From Bacteroidales bacterium (GTDB taxonomy: Bacteria > Bacteroidota > Bacteroidia > Bacteroidales > UBA932): 64,000 bases of DNA. Location: assembly GCA_015060225.1 (NCBI GenBank), contig SUYX01000005.1:27794-91793 (forward strand). The letters are read 5' to 3'. Shown piece by piece: positions 45,052 to 54,014 of the stretch; within the stretch, counting starts at the first letter, position 1; each line of letters starts with the position of its first letter. The notes under the pieces were generated by a model. That model had not been told where the DNA came from, ran no database searches, and saw nothing but the letters and a program-made list of their open reading frames with translations. The translations under genes and the position numbers were made by a program.

Positions 45052-45059
45052 CAAAGATA
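45052..45059 (-). promoter_or_regulatory. Predicted -7 box (TATCTTTG) for the NifX-like gene
   Basis: The box starts exactly where the T-run of the preceding terminator ends, so the promoter of one gene overlaps the terminator of the next. Confidence 0.45.
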
Positions 45060-45092
45060 AAAAAGGCTGCCAGTGCAGTGGCAGCCTTTTTT
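45059..45092 (-). terminator. Terminator downstream of the GH29 fucosidase gene
   Basis: AAAAAAGGCTGCCA pairs perfectly with TGGCAGCCTTTTTT around GTGCAG. It lies 176 nt behind the fucosidase stop; the A/T-rich stretch between holds no recognisable gene. Confidence 0.8.
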
Positions 45093-45268
45093 CAAAATAA
45101 CAAAAAACCTATTTATAAATTAATAGAAATAAGTACAAGAAATAAAACGGCTTTGTTTCAAAAGCAATACAAAGTTAATACTTTTTTATCTTAAACCGCA
45201 TAAAAATGTTAAAAAATTATCATTTTTACATTACCCGGCAATGCTCATTTAAGACAACCATCTGTGTA

Positions 45269-47284
45269 TCATTTAATTAACGGAAGAATCGATGCTTCAA
45301 AAATATCTCTCCTCATAATTCTGTAGTGCGGTTTGTAGGCCTCTCCATATTGAGTGCTGTGATGTACCACATACTTGCCTTCCTTTATAAGGGCTGTAAT
45401 CTTTGCATCATCGCTCCTGTATCCTTCAATTCCAGGAGCAACCCTCTTTACAGCCTTCTTTATGAGGGTCCACTCCTGCAACCACTCCTCCGTAACCTTT
45501 GGTTCTTCCCCTCCCCCTGCAATAAAAGCATCAGCAAACGTACCTATGGGAACCAGCCCGTCTGAAACAACCTCCAGACTTACCTGATAATAGTTGTTTC
45601 TCCAACCGCAAGGGGTATAATAATACGAAGCATCCCTTTTTTGCTGCACGGGCATCTTGCCGGATGTATCCGCCCGACCGGCAAAATTAACTTCAGAAAG
45701 TTGCTTGGCCTTAACAGGTCCTGCACCCTCAAGTTTCATTTTCTTAAGTTCCCTCTCCAAATAAGCAATCACCCCCTCTCTGTCTGCCATTATATGGGCC
45801 GGGCCATACACATCCTGAAAATTGTTCTTATACACATCCTGCAGGGTTGCTTTGGGATACCTTTCAAGGAAACTCTTTACAGAAGATTCCAGCGCTTTCC
45901 TGTCAACAGCAGGATATACCAGTTCCACAACCCTTATTCCTCCATCCTCCTCCAATCCTCCCGACAAATCTATCTCAATTCCCCCCTCCCTTTTGCTGAA
46001 CTTCACCGGTGAGCCATCAGCAAACGCTTTACACTCCAGTATTCCGGTATCGGCCAACGGAACAAATATTGAAGAGGTATCCTGGAATACATGGAGGAAA
46101 TTCCTGTGCCCTTTCTTTGTGGAAACACCCCAAAGCTGCTCAGGCACAATACCCGCTGTTGTACCGTAAATGGTTTCCCCATACTTTTCCATCCATTCTC
46201 CTATTGCCTTAAGCCGTGCAATGGCTTTATCGGGAAGAGTACCGTCGGGACGGGGACCTATATTAAGTAGAAGATTTGCCCCTTTTGCCGCTGTCTGCAC
46301 CAGGTATTTTATAAGGAATTCCTCACTTTTGTAGGTGGTATCTGTTACACGGTAACCCCAGGAACGGTTCATTGTCTGGCAAGTTTCCAACGGAAGCACC
46401 GTGCTTATTGCCTGCTCAGAGTAGCCATACAGGTTCTGCCCGGGAATATCCCTTTCAAAAATCTGTATATCCTCCCCGGGAAACGGGTCCATATGATGGT
46501 TGTTACCAACCAGACATCCAGGCTGCAACTTATGTATAAGGGCATATTGATTGGCCAGATTCCATGTTTCGGCATTAAGGCCATTTTCCTGTTCATCCCT
46601 GTCCCACAAGCCGTCAAACCAGATTGCCCCTACAGGGCCATAATTTGTAAGGAGCTCTGTAAGCTGGGTATCCATAAACTTCAGGTAGTTTTCATACGCC
46701 CAGTTTGTCCGGAATACAGAGGAATCAATTTGCGGAAGCTGTTTCCCGTCAAAAATGCCGGTACGCCCTGTCCCCCTCCCGGTACGTCCAACAGGATAAT
46801 AATCCTCCCTACCCCAATCTATATGCGAATAGTAGATATGGAGCCTTACCCCTTGCTTATGGCACTCCTGCGCAATCTCAGCAAGAATATCCCTACCAAA
46901 AGGGGTTGCATCAACGGAGTTGTAACTGCTGGCAGCTGTCTTGAAAATGGAGAAGCCGTCATGATGACGGGAGGTGATGCATATGTATTTTGCTCCCGAC
47001 AATTTTATGGCACTCACCCACTCCGCTGCATCGAATTTGGATGGATAGAATCCTCCTGCAAGTTTTTCATACTCCTTACAGTTGATATTCTTGTTGTGCA
47101 TAACCCATTCTCCGTCCCCCAGCATTGAATATATGCCCCAATGGATGAAAATACCGAAACGGGCCTGGGAAAACTCCTGCCTCGATTTCATGTTCTCTGG
47201 GGTTGGGATGTAATTTTCCTGTCCAGCTGCAGGTGCAGCAAATGTAAAAATGAAGATAATGATGCTTAACAATATGTATCTCAT
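45269..47284 (-). CDS. GH29 alpha-L-fucosidase fused to a C-terminal domain of unknown function
   Basis: Exported glycosidase releasing fucose from glycans. ATG 47284 starts a signal peptide (LLSIIIFIFTFAAPAAGQ). The GH29 catalytic barrel covers residues 25-360, with FGIFIHWGIYSM, TSRHHDGFSIF and the likely nucleophile Asp in GAIWFDGLWD (about residue 225). A beta domain reaches about residue 465. The last 205 residues form a separate module (LQDVYKNNFQDVYGPAHIM, GWRNNYYQVSLEVVSDGLVP, KYVVHHSTQYGEAYKPHYRI) that I associate with small stand-alone Bacteroidales proteins rather than with fucosidases. Total 671 residues. Confidence 0.9.
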   Translation of the reverse strand: MRYILLSIIIFIFTFAAPAAGQENYIPTPENMKSRQEFSQARFGIFIHWGIYSMLGDGEWVMHNKNINCKEYEKLAGGFYPSKFDAAEWVSAIKLSGAKYICITSRHHDGFSIFKTAASSYNSVDATPFGRDILAEIAQECHKQGVRLHIYYSHIDWGREDYYPVGRTGRGTGRTGIFDGKQLPQIDSSVFRTNWAYENYLKFMDTQLTELLTNYGPVGAIWFDGLWDRDEQENGLNAETWNLANQYALIHKLQPGCLVGNNHHMDPFPGEDIQIFERDIPGQNLYGYSEQAISTVLPLETCQTMNRSWGYRVTDTTYKSEEFLIKYLVQTAAKGANLLLNIGPRPDGTLPDKAIARLKAIGEWMEKYGETIYGTTAGIVPEQLWGVSTKKGHRNFLHVFQDTSSIFVPLADTGILECKAFADGSPVKFSKREGGIEIDLSGGLEEDGGIRVVELVYPAVDRKALESSVKSFLERYPKATLQDVYKNNFQDVYGPAHIMADREGVIAYLERELKKMKLEGAGPVKAKQLSEVNFAGRADTSGKMPVQQKRDASYYYTPCGWRNNYYQVSLEVVSDGLVPIGTFADAFIAGGGEEPKVTEEWLQEWTLIKKAVKRVAPGIEGYRSDDAKITALIKEGKYVVHHSTQYGEAYKPHYRIMRRDIFEASILPLIK

Positions 47285-47366
47285 ACAGTCAGTTTTTATT
47301 TTTAGTAAAAGTACAAAAAAATAGCTAACTTTACCCTTTAAAACTACTAATTGTCTTTTAAAAGAA

Positions 47367-48719
47367 ATGGATAAGAACAGAACCATGACCCGCCGCCAGG
47401 CTCTCAAGCATTTGGGGTTCGGTGCTTTGGCCGTTGCTGCGGGATATTCTCTTATAACAGGCTGCAAAGGTAAAGTTAAGGAAGAGGCAGCCAACGGCAC
47501 CCTTAAAATGGCAAAAAAAATGGATAATATTACCGGCAAGGAGATCTCTTTGCTTGGTTACGGCTGTATGAGGTTCCCAACCTATGACACAGGTGAGAAA
47601 AATGCAAGAGGCAGAAGAGTCATGGCTATAGATATGGAGAAATCCAAGGCGCTTATAGACCATGCCTATGCTAATGGCATCACCCATTATGATACAGCAT
47701 GGAACTACCATAACGGCAAGTCAGCAGAGGCCATAGGCACCCTGCTCAAAAATTACCCGAGAGAGAGCTTCACCCTATGCAACAAGATGCCTGGATGGCT
47801 CATTACAGGTCCTGAAAAGGCAAAGGAACTGTTTGAGACACAGTTGCAACAGTGCGGAGTAGAGTATTTCGATTACTACCTGTGCCATGCAATTTCTGCT
47901 CAGGAGGGTTATGACAAGCCATACGAGGAGCTTGGAGGATATGAAGTGCTTGCAAAAGAAAAGGAAGCAGGCAGAATCAAGAGACTTGGTTTCTCCTTCC
48001 ACGGAAGCAAGGAGTTGTTTACCTACATCCTTGACAAACGCCAGTGGGACTTTGTATTGCTTCAGATCAACTATCTCGACTGGGTGGACCAGGAGGCTGA
48101 GTTCTTCTACAAGGAGGCTGAAAAACGCGGCATCCCTTGCATGATAATGGAACCTTTGAAAGGAGGAGAGCTGGCAAGCCTTACTCCTGATGCCAATGAG
48201 ATCCTTGAGGAGGCTGCACCTGGCAAATCGATTGCATCATGGGCTTTCCGTTATGTAGGTTCCCTTCCTAATGTACTTTGTGTACTCAGCGGCATGACCG
48301 AGATGGAGCATCTGAAGGACAATCTCAACACATTCGGCAACTTCAAGCCCCTATCTGATGCAGAGAGGGCCGCTTTGGACAAGGCAATTGCCGAGTACCG
48401 GAAATATGAGCGCATAGGATGTACAGCCTGCCGCTACTGTATGCCTTGCAAATACGGCGTGGACATTCCTGCAGTATTTGCCGCATACAACAAATGCGTG
48501 AATGAAAGCAACATTCCTGATATAAACGGTCCTAAGGAGAGCAAGTTCAACAAGAAAAAACGCGCTTTCCTTGCCACATACAACAATATGGTTCCTGAAG
48601 GATCCAGGGCAGACAAATGTATTGAATGCGGAGCCTGCAACTCCGTATGTCCTCAAAAACTTAATGTATCCGGTCTTATTACAAAGATAAGGGATATGGT
48701 CAACGGACTTGAGAACTAG
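47367..48719 (+). CDS. Aldo/keto reductase with 4Fe-4S domain, exported lipoprotein-like
   Basis: A 450-residue oxidoreductase. The N-terminus has a twin-arginine-like start (TMTRRQALKHLGFGALAVAAG) and a lipobox-like LITGC, suggesting Tat export and lipid anchoring. The aldo/keto reductase barrel spans residues 50-340 (GYGCMRFP, ITHYDTAWNYHNGKSAEAIG, RIKRLGFSFHG). A ferredoxin-type end follows with CTACRYCMPCKYGV and CIECGACNSVCPQKLNV, enough Cys for two 4Fe-4S clusters. Substrate unknown. The downstream serine hydrolase starts inside its last codons. Confidence 0.9.
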   Translation: MDKNRTMTRRQALKHLGFGALAVAAGYSLITGCKGKVKEEAANGTLKMAKKMDNITGKEISLLGYGCMRFPTYDTGEKNARGRRVMAIDMEKSKALIDHAYANGITHYDTAWNYHNGKSAEAIGTLLKNYPRESFTLCNKMPGWLITGPEKAKELFETQLQQCGVEYFDYYLCHAISAQEGYDKPYEELGGYEVLAKEKEAGRIKRLGFSFHGSKELFTYILDKRQWDFVLLQINYLDWVDQEAEFFYKEAEKRGIPCMIMEPLKGGELASLTPDANEILEEAAPGKSIASWAFRYVGSLPNVLCVLSGMTEMEHLKDNLNTFGNFKPLSDAERAALDKAIAEYRKYERIGCTACRYCMPCKYGVDIPAVFAAYNKCVNESNIPDINGPKESKFNKKKRAFLATYNNMVPEGSRADKCIECGACNSVCPQKLNVSGLITKIRDMVNGLEN

Positions 48720-50010
48720 TATCAAATATACATTTCTTGCAGCCATCACTATAATCTTTACAGTGATGGCTGTAAAGTTGTGTACACACCAAAACGGAAC
48801 AGGCGCCGATGACGCAGGAGAAGAGAAACCCCAGCCAACACCCCTGAACCATCTGCTCAACAACTCCATGAGTGACACTCCACAGACTGCAAGACTTGAT
48901 GCATCCATACTCCGTTTCATGAGATACTGGGGAATAAAGGGAGGTTCATTCGCCCTTATGAGGAACGACAGTCTCCTTTATGCAAAAGGGTACGGTTATT
49001 CCAATATACATGACAGCACCAGATGTGAAGTAAGGAATATCTTCAGAGTTGCCTCCGTTTCCAAACTGATTACCGCTATTGCCATAATGCATCTTCATGA
49101 AACAGGAAGACTATCGCCGCAGGATACTGTATTTGGAGAAAGGGGAATTTTATGTGACTCCCTCTTCCTGAACATAAGGGACAAGAAGATAAAGGGCATT
49201 ACCGTAGAGCATCTGCTCAGACACACATCAGGTTTCTCAAACCCACATGGAGATGCAGCATTCAATATGGATCTGGTTGCCAGATTCCTGGGCAAGCCTC
49301 TCCCCCTCACAATGGATGATATGGTTCTGTACGCCACAAGAATCAGGCTTAGAGCAAAGCCTGGCGGCAGGTACAACTATTCAAACCTGGGATATATAAT
49401 ATTGTCAAAAGTTATAGAAAAGGTTTCAGGAATACCTTATGAGACATATATCAAGGACTCAATCCTTGCCCCGATGGGGTGCTATGACATGCACCTTGCA
49501 AACAACTATGCAGAGGGGTTCAGAGAAAATGAGGTTGATTATTATGAGGTTAAAGAGGCTGAACCTGTTCCTGCATTTGACGGCTCGGATACACTCGTAA
49601 TGAAGAGTCATGGAGGAAATGATGTACACGGCCTCTATGGGGCAGGCGGATGGGTTGCCTCCCCTGTGGAACTGTTGAAAATTGTATCTGCAATAAACAA
49701 ATGCCCTGTAAGGGAGGAGTTCCTCACACCTGAAAGCATAGACTTCATGACCCCATATGAAAAGAATTCCAAGCCTGCAGGCTGGGCCTCATCAAACTCC
49801 AGAACCTGGCTCAGAAGCGGCTCTATGGCTGGAACCAGTGCCCTTATCAAAGTACAGAAAAACGGGTTCACATGGGTATTCATCTCAAACAGCTCATCCT
49901 GGAACGGTCCGGGTCTTGCACGGCAGATGAACAGGGAAATAACAAGGGCCATCCAGAGAGTGAAGGAATGGCCCAAGGTAGATTATTTTTCTATTTCACC
50001 CACACATTAA
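48709..50010 (+). CDS. Serine hydrolase (beta-lactamase/penicillin-binding-protein-like), TTG start
   Basis: Envelope hydrolase of 433 residues. The active-site motif SxxK appears as VASVSKLITAIAIMHL and the Tyr motif as YNYSNLGYIILSKVIE. LLRHTSGFSNPHG and VHGLYGAGGWVASP are class C beta-lactamase-family landmarks. The natural targets of this family are varied (D-amino-acid peptides, esters). The only start that keeps the hydrophobic signal (IKYTFLAAITIIFTVMAV) is TTG 48709, which overlaps the reductase stop by 11 bp. The next ATG would remove the signal. The 3' end overlaps the convergent gene by 20 bp. Confidence 0.87.
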   Translation: MRTSIKYTFLAAITIIFTVMAVKLCTHQNGTGADDAGEEKPQPTPLNHLLNNSMSDTPQTARLDASILRFMRYWGIKGGSFALMRNDSLLYAKGYGYSNIHDSTRCEVRNIFRVASVSKLITAIAIMHLHETGRLSPQDTVFGERGILCDSLFLNIRDKKIKGITVEHLLRHTSGFSNPHGDAAFNMDLVARFLGKPLPLTMDDMVLYATRIRLRAKPGGRYNYSNLGYIILSKVIEKVSGIPYETYIKDSILAPMGCYDMHLANNYAEGFRENEVDYYEVKEAEPVPAFDGSDTLVMKSHGGNDVHGLYGAGGWVASPVELLKIVSAINKCPVREEFLTPESIDFMTPYEKNSKPAGWASSNSRTWLRSGSMAGTSALIKVQKNGFTWVFISNSSSWNGPGLARQMNREITRAIQRVKEWPKVDYFSISPTH

Positions 50011-51259
50011 GGATTTCTCCTATATACATTTTATGCATGGGCTGCATAGCCCTCTTGTTCCTTTCAGTCTCATCTTCTATAGCATCAAGCATAAGAGACT
50101 GAGACAAAAGTTTTTTGCACTCAATTATTATACAGGCCTGGGAAAATGCCACGGCCCCTCCTTCAGTATATATTGGAGTGAGGCCGGATCTTTTTATCTT
50201 GTCCTCATCCCTGCCTGATTTTGTGCCGCAATACTGAAGAATATCCTTATACTCCCCAGGATAGAAAGTAAGCGTATAGGTATCACTCTTTTCCATTATG
50301 CTGTAAGTATATCTTGCAGGATTTATAAAGCATATTGCAACAGGCTTGTTATATAGCACACCAACTCCTCCCCAACTGGCTGTCATCATATTGGCCTTCT
50401 CCCTATCCCCTGCAGTAATCAGCATCCAATCCTTGGAAACCATCTTAATGAAATTTCCCTGCAACTCTTCAGGAGAGATTTTCCTGAACCCCTCAAGGCC
50501 TGTTGTTCCGGCAGGCCTTTCTGCCTCAACCTGATGCTGCACCTGCGGAGCCTGTACAGTTTGCGGCTGATGAACTGCTGCCTGGGCCGGTTGGGATACC
50601 TGTACCTCGTGCACCGGTTGTTGCTCCTTTGTAAACATCACATGCGGTGCCTTGTCTGCTATCTCAGCCAACCCCTCTTTTGAATAATATTTCAAGCTCT
50701 CATTGAATGATTCAAAAATCTCATCCACAGCATCAATGGTCTTTCTTCTGAACTTGCCCGTAATTGGGGAGAGTTTTGTCCCTTTCTTGTTCACCGCATT
50801 GGCATCTGTAATATAATCCTCAGCCATTATCACCTCCGTAGTGGTACCGTCATTGTAATTGTAGTTTACCCTGCTTATGGTAATAATGCAGTGTTCAGAT
50901 GTCGAATTGAGCGAAATGACAAAGTTCATAAGTGCCTTGTCGTATGAAAATGAATTATTTGTAAACACTATTTCCCTCTGGGACATGGCATCTATTTTAC
51001 AATTGGCATCGGTCACCACCCTGTTCCTCGCCGCATCCTTGCCTTTAAAGTATCCGTCAATCCAGGAACGGGCAATACTGTTCACCTGCTGTGCCGTATA
51101 TCCCTGCACTATTGAAACAGTATCTGAAAATACTACCTTCCCTCCAACTGTAGGCACGGCACCGGCCTTTACATATTTGTCCGCTACTCCGTTTTCCTGC
51201 GATATGGCTGCTATCCCTACCATAAGCGCCAACAATAACATCAATGCTCTGCTTTTCAT
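49991..51259 (-). CDS. Exported fusion of DUF4468 and flavin reductase-like domain
   Basis: A 422-residue protein with a signal peptide (LMLLLALMVGIAAISQ). A DUF4468-type domain lies at about residues 40-180 (VQGYTAQQVNSIARSWIDGY), then a Q/V/P/H-rich linker (QPAQAAVHQPQTVQAPQVQH). A flavin reductase-like domain fills residues 270-422 (KDWMLITAGDREKANMMTAS, GVLYNKPVAICFINPARYTY, CGTKSGRDEDKIKRSGL). Both domains are common in Bacteroidales as separate proteins; the flavin reductase is normally cytoplasmic. Here the signal peptide would place it in the envelope. The role is unknown. Confidence 0.82.
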   Translation of the reverse strand: MKSRALMLLLALMVGIAAISQENGVADKYVKAGAVPTVGGKVVFSDTVSIVQGYTAQQVNSIARSWIDGYFKGKDAARNRVVTDANCKIDAMSQREIVFTNNSFSYDKALMNFVISLNSTSEHCIITISRVNYNYNDGTTTEVIMAEDYITDANAVNKKGTKLSPITGKFRRKTIDAVDEIFESFNESLKYYSKEGLAEIADKAPHVMFTKEQQPVHEVQVSQPAQAAVHQPQTVQAPQVQHQVEAERPAGTTGLEGFRKISPEELQGNFIKMVSKDWMLITAGDREKANMMTASWGGVGVLYNKPVAICFINPARYTYSIMEKSDTYTLTFYPGEYKDILQYCGTKSGRDEDKIKRSGLTPIYTEGGAVAFSQACIIIECKKLLSQSLMLDAIEDETERNKRAMQPMHKMYIGEILNVWVK

Positions 51260-51358
51260 TCTACATTTGTTTAAAATCCGCCCTAAGTTAAAAGTTATTG
51301 CAGTATTTTCAAATTTTAAATATTACCTTTACATACATAACAACCAATATTTAAGCGT

Positions 51359-52879
51359 ATGATACTTTCACTCAATTTGGCGGAAGCCTCCAGATTGCAG
51401 TTTGCCCTTACAGCCATGTTCCATTGGATTTTTGTTCCACTAACACTTGGCCTTTCCATTCTGATTGGAATTATGGAGACAAAGTATTATTTGTCGGGAA
51501 GCCCTGTGTGGAAAAATATTACAAAATTCTGGATGAGGATTTTTGCTGTAAACTTTGCAATAGGTCTGGCAACAGGAATCATTCTGGAGTTTGAATTCGG
51601 TACAAACTGGAGCAACTACTCCTGGTTTGTAGGTGACATATTTGGCGCACCTCTGGCAATAGAGGGCATTCTGGCTTTCTTTATGGAGAGCACTTTCTTT
51701 GCAGTAATGTATTTCGGATGGGACAAGGTCTCCAAGAAATTCCATCTTGTATCTACATGGCTTACTGCCATAGGTACAAACCTCTCTGCAATGTGGATTC
51801 TCACAGCAAATGCATGGATGCAGCACCCTGTAGGGGTTGAGTTCAATGTAGAGACAGCAAGGAATGAGATGGTTGATTTCTGGGCCATCCTCCTTTCCCC
51901 TGTTTCAATAAGCAAATTCTTCCACACAACAACAAACGGATTTGTCCTTGCCGCCGTAGTTGTCATTGGAATATGCTGCTGGTACATACTCAAGAACAGG
52001 GAGTGGGAGTTTTCAATCAAATCCATCAAGTTGGCAGCTATTTTCGGTCTGGCATCTTCTGCCGTACTCATTTATACAGGTGACACATCGGCTGTGGAAG
52101 TTTACAGGCACCAGCCTATGAAGTTTGCCGCAATGGAGGGTTTGTATGACGGAGAAAGGGGCGGTTCCCTTACAGCAATTGGAATCCTGAATCCCAAAAA
52201 GGAATACAACAATGATGAGGATCCGTTCCTGTTCAGAATTGGAATTCCACAAGGACTTTCCATACTGGCAGAAAAGAAGCTTGATACATATACTCCAGGT
52301 ATCTCAGACATAATTAAGGGGGTTACCTATTCAAACACACCGGGAGATACTGTTGTGATGCTCCCATTTGACAAAAAGGTTGAAATGGGGCGTGCAGCCA
52401 TAGAATCGTTGGCCAATGGAGAGGAAATAGATCCACAGAACTATAAATACTTCGGATATGGATACCTGCAGGAACCACAGGAGAGCATACCTCCTGTAGC
52501 TCTGACATTTTATTCATTCAGAATTATGGTAATGCTCGGATGCCTATTTGTCCTCCTCTTCATGGCCATGATATGGGCAACATGGAAGAAGGGGAAGGAG
52601 AAACTGGGCTTGCCAAAATTCAAATGGCTGCTGTATGGAGGTATAATATGTGTTCCTCTTGTATATATCTGCTCACAATGCGGATGGATTGTATGTGAGG
52701 TGGGACGACAGCCTTGGACCGTACAGGACCTCCTTCCGGTTTCTGCATCCGTTTCAGGGGTGAGCAGTTCAAGTGTCATTGTAACAATAGCCATTTTCTT
52801 TATCCTGTTTGCCACACTTCTTGTGGCTGAACTTGGAATCATGTTCTCACAGATAAAAAAAGGTCCTAATAACGAATAG
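51359..52879 (+). CDS. cydA: Cytochrome bd ubiquinol oxidase subunit I
   Basis: Inner-membrane quinol oxidase subunit with high oxygen affinity; it carries haems b558, b595 and d. The 506 residues contain the N-terminal haem ligand His in FALTAMFHWIFVPLTLG, GIILEFEFGTNWSNYSWFVGD (acidic proton channel), HQPMKFAAMEGLYD of the Q loop, and CGWIVCEVGRQPW with the conserved GRQPW. The segment between residues 265 and 380 is longer than in E. coli. cydB starts 1 bp after the stop. A near-consensus -7 box (TACCTTTA) lies at 51324-51331. Confidence 0.96.
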   Translation: MILSLNLAEASRLQFALTAMFHWIFVPLTLGLSILIGIMETKYYLSGSPVWKNITKFWMRIFAVNFAIGLATGIILEFEFGTNWSNYSWFVGDIFGAPLAIEGILAFFMESTFFAVMYFGWDKVSKKFHLVSTWLTAIGTNLSAMWILTANAWMQHPVGVEFNVETARNEMVDFWAILLSPVSISKFFHTTTNGFVLAAVVVIGICCWYILKNREWEFSIKSIKLAAIFGLASSAVLIYTGDTSAVEVYRHQPMKFAAMEGLYDGERGGSLTAIGILNPKKEYNNDEDPFLFRIGIPQGLSILAEKKLDTYTPGISDIIKGVTYSNTPGDTVVMLPFDKKVEMGRAAIESLANGEEIDPQNYKYFGYGYLQEPQESIPPVALTFYSFRIMVMLGCLFVLLFMAMIWATWKKGKEKLGLPKFKWLLYGGIICVPLVYICSQCGWIVCEVGRQPWTVQDLLPVSASVSGVSSSSVIVTIAIFFILFATLLVAELGIMFSQIKKGPNNE

Positions 52880-52880
52880 C

Positions 52881-54014
52881 ATGAATATGGATACATTGCA
52901 TTTTTTACAACATTACTGGTGGGCAATTGTTTCGTTGCTCGGTGCTCTTCTAGTATTTCTCATGTTTGTACAGGGAGGGCAGACTATGCTTTTCAATACG
53001 GCATCCAACGAAGATGAAAAGCAGCACCTTATCTCTATTCTAGGGCACAAATGGGAGATAACATATACTACCCTGGTGACTTTTGGAGGGGCAGCCTTTG
53101 CATCATTTCCCCTGTTCTACTCAACAAGTTTCGGTGGAGCATACTGGCTGTGGCTCCTTATCCTCTTCCTTTTTGTGGTACAGGCTGTCTCATATGAATT
53201 CAGAGACAAGGCAGGAAACCTTCTCGGTAAAAATACATACGACCTCTTCCTGTTCCTCAACGGCACCCTGGGGACACTCCTTATTGGAGTTGCAGTAGGG
53301 ACACTGTTCACCGGAGGGGCTTATTATATGAACAAGGCCAATATGTCCAACATAATCTCCCCTATGGTTTCATATTGGGCAAACGGATGGAAAGGGATAG
53401 AGTGTTTGGCAAATCCCGTAAACCTGCTTTTGGGTGCAGTTGTGCTTTTTGCATCAAGGACATTGGGATTCTATTATGCCATAAGCAACACACCAGTCCA
53501 ATTTAGCGGTTTTACCACAAAAGCAAAGAAGCATTTCACTGTTTCTTCCCTAATATTTGTAGTCCTATTTGTTGCATTCCTGGCTGTACTTATGCTTATG
53601 AAGGGTTATGAAGTTATACCTGCTACCGGAGAAATCATAGAAATTGAATACAAATATTTCAATAACTTTATAACACTCGTGTGGCCCCTATTAATGCTTC
53701 TTGCAGGAACATTACTGGTACTCTACGGCATTGTAAAGGGTATATTTCTGGGAAAATTCTCCAATGTGGATTTCTACATTACCGGTGGAGGCGTTGTTTT
53801 GGCTGTGTGGTCAATCCTCATATGTGCAGCTTTCAACAATACCGCCTATTTCCATTCAACTGCACAGATACAGGATTCACTTACCCTGTACAACAGTTCA
53901 TCAAGCCTGTTTACCCTTAAGGCAATGGCTATAGTCTCTCTACTTGTACCATTTGTTGTCGCATACATTGCCTATTGCTGGAGGGCTTTAGGGAATAGCG
54001 TAAGGAAGTATTGA
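52881..54014 (+). CDS. cydB: Cytochrome bd ubiquinol oxidase subunit II
   Basis: Partner subunit of CydA in the inner membrane. The 377-residue protein opens LQHYWWAIVSLLGALLVFLMFVQGGQ, followed by KWEITYTTLVTFGGAAFASFP and about eight further hydrophobic segments. It shows the CydB length and the usual order cydA-cydB. Two ATGs (52881, 52887) are possible. Its last 27 bp overlap the end of the convergent S41 peptidase gene. No cydDC or cydX gene is in the window. Confidence 0.95.
   Translation: MNMDTLHFLQHYWWAIVSLLGALLVFLMFVQGGQTMLFNTASNEDEKQHLISILGHKWEITYTTLVTFGGAAFASFPLFYSTSFGGAYWLWLLILFLFVVQAVSYEFRDKAGNLLGKNTYDLFLFLNGTLGTLLIGVAVGTLFTGGAYYMNKANMSNIISPMVSYWANGWKGIECLANPVNLLLGAVVLFASRTLGFYYAISNTPVQFSGFTTKAKKHFTVSSLIFVVLFVAFLAVLMLMKGYEVIPATGEIIEIEYKYFNNFITLVWPLLMLLAGTLLVLYGIVKGIFLGKFSNVDFYITGGGVVLAVWSILICAAFNNTAYFHSTAQIQDSLTLYNSSSSLFTLKAMAIVSLLVPFVVAYIAYCWRALGNSVRKY

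Noticed and set aside
45093..45268. A/T-rich 176-bp stretch between the fucosidase stop and its terminator as a hidden gene or sRNA
   Set aside because: No open frame of useful length, no stable hairpin and no convincing complete promoter pair are visible.
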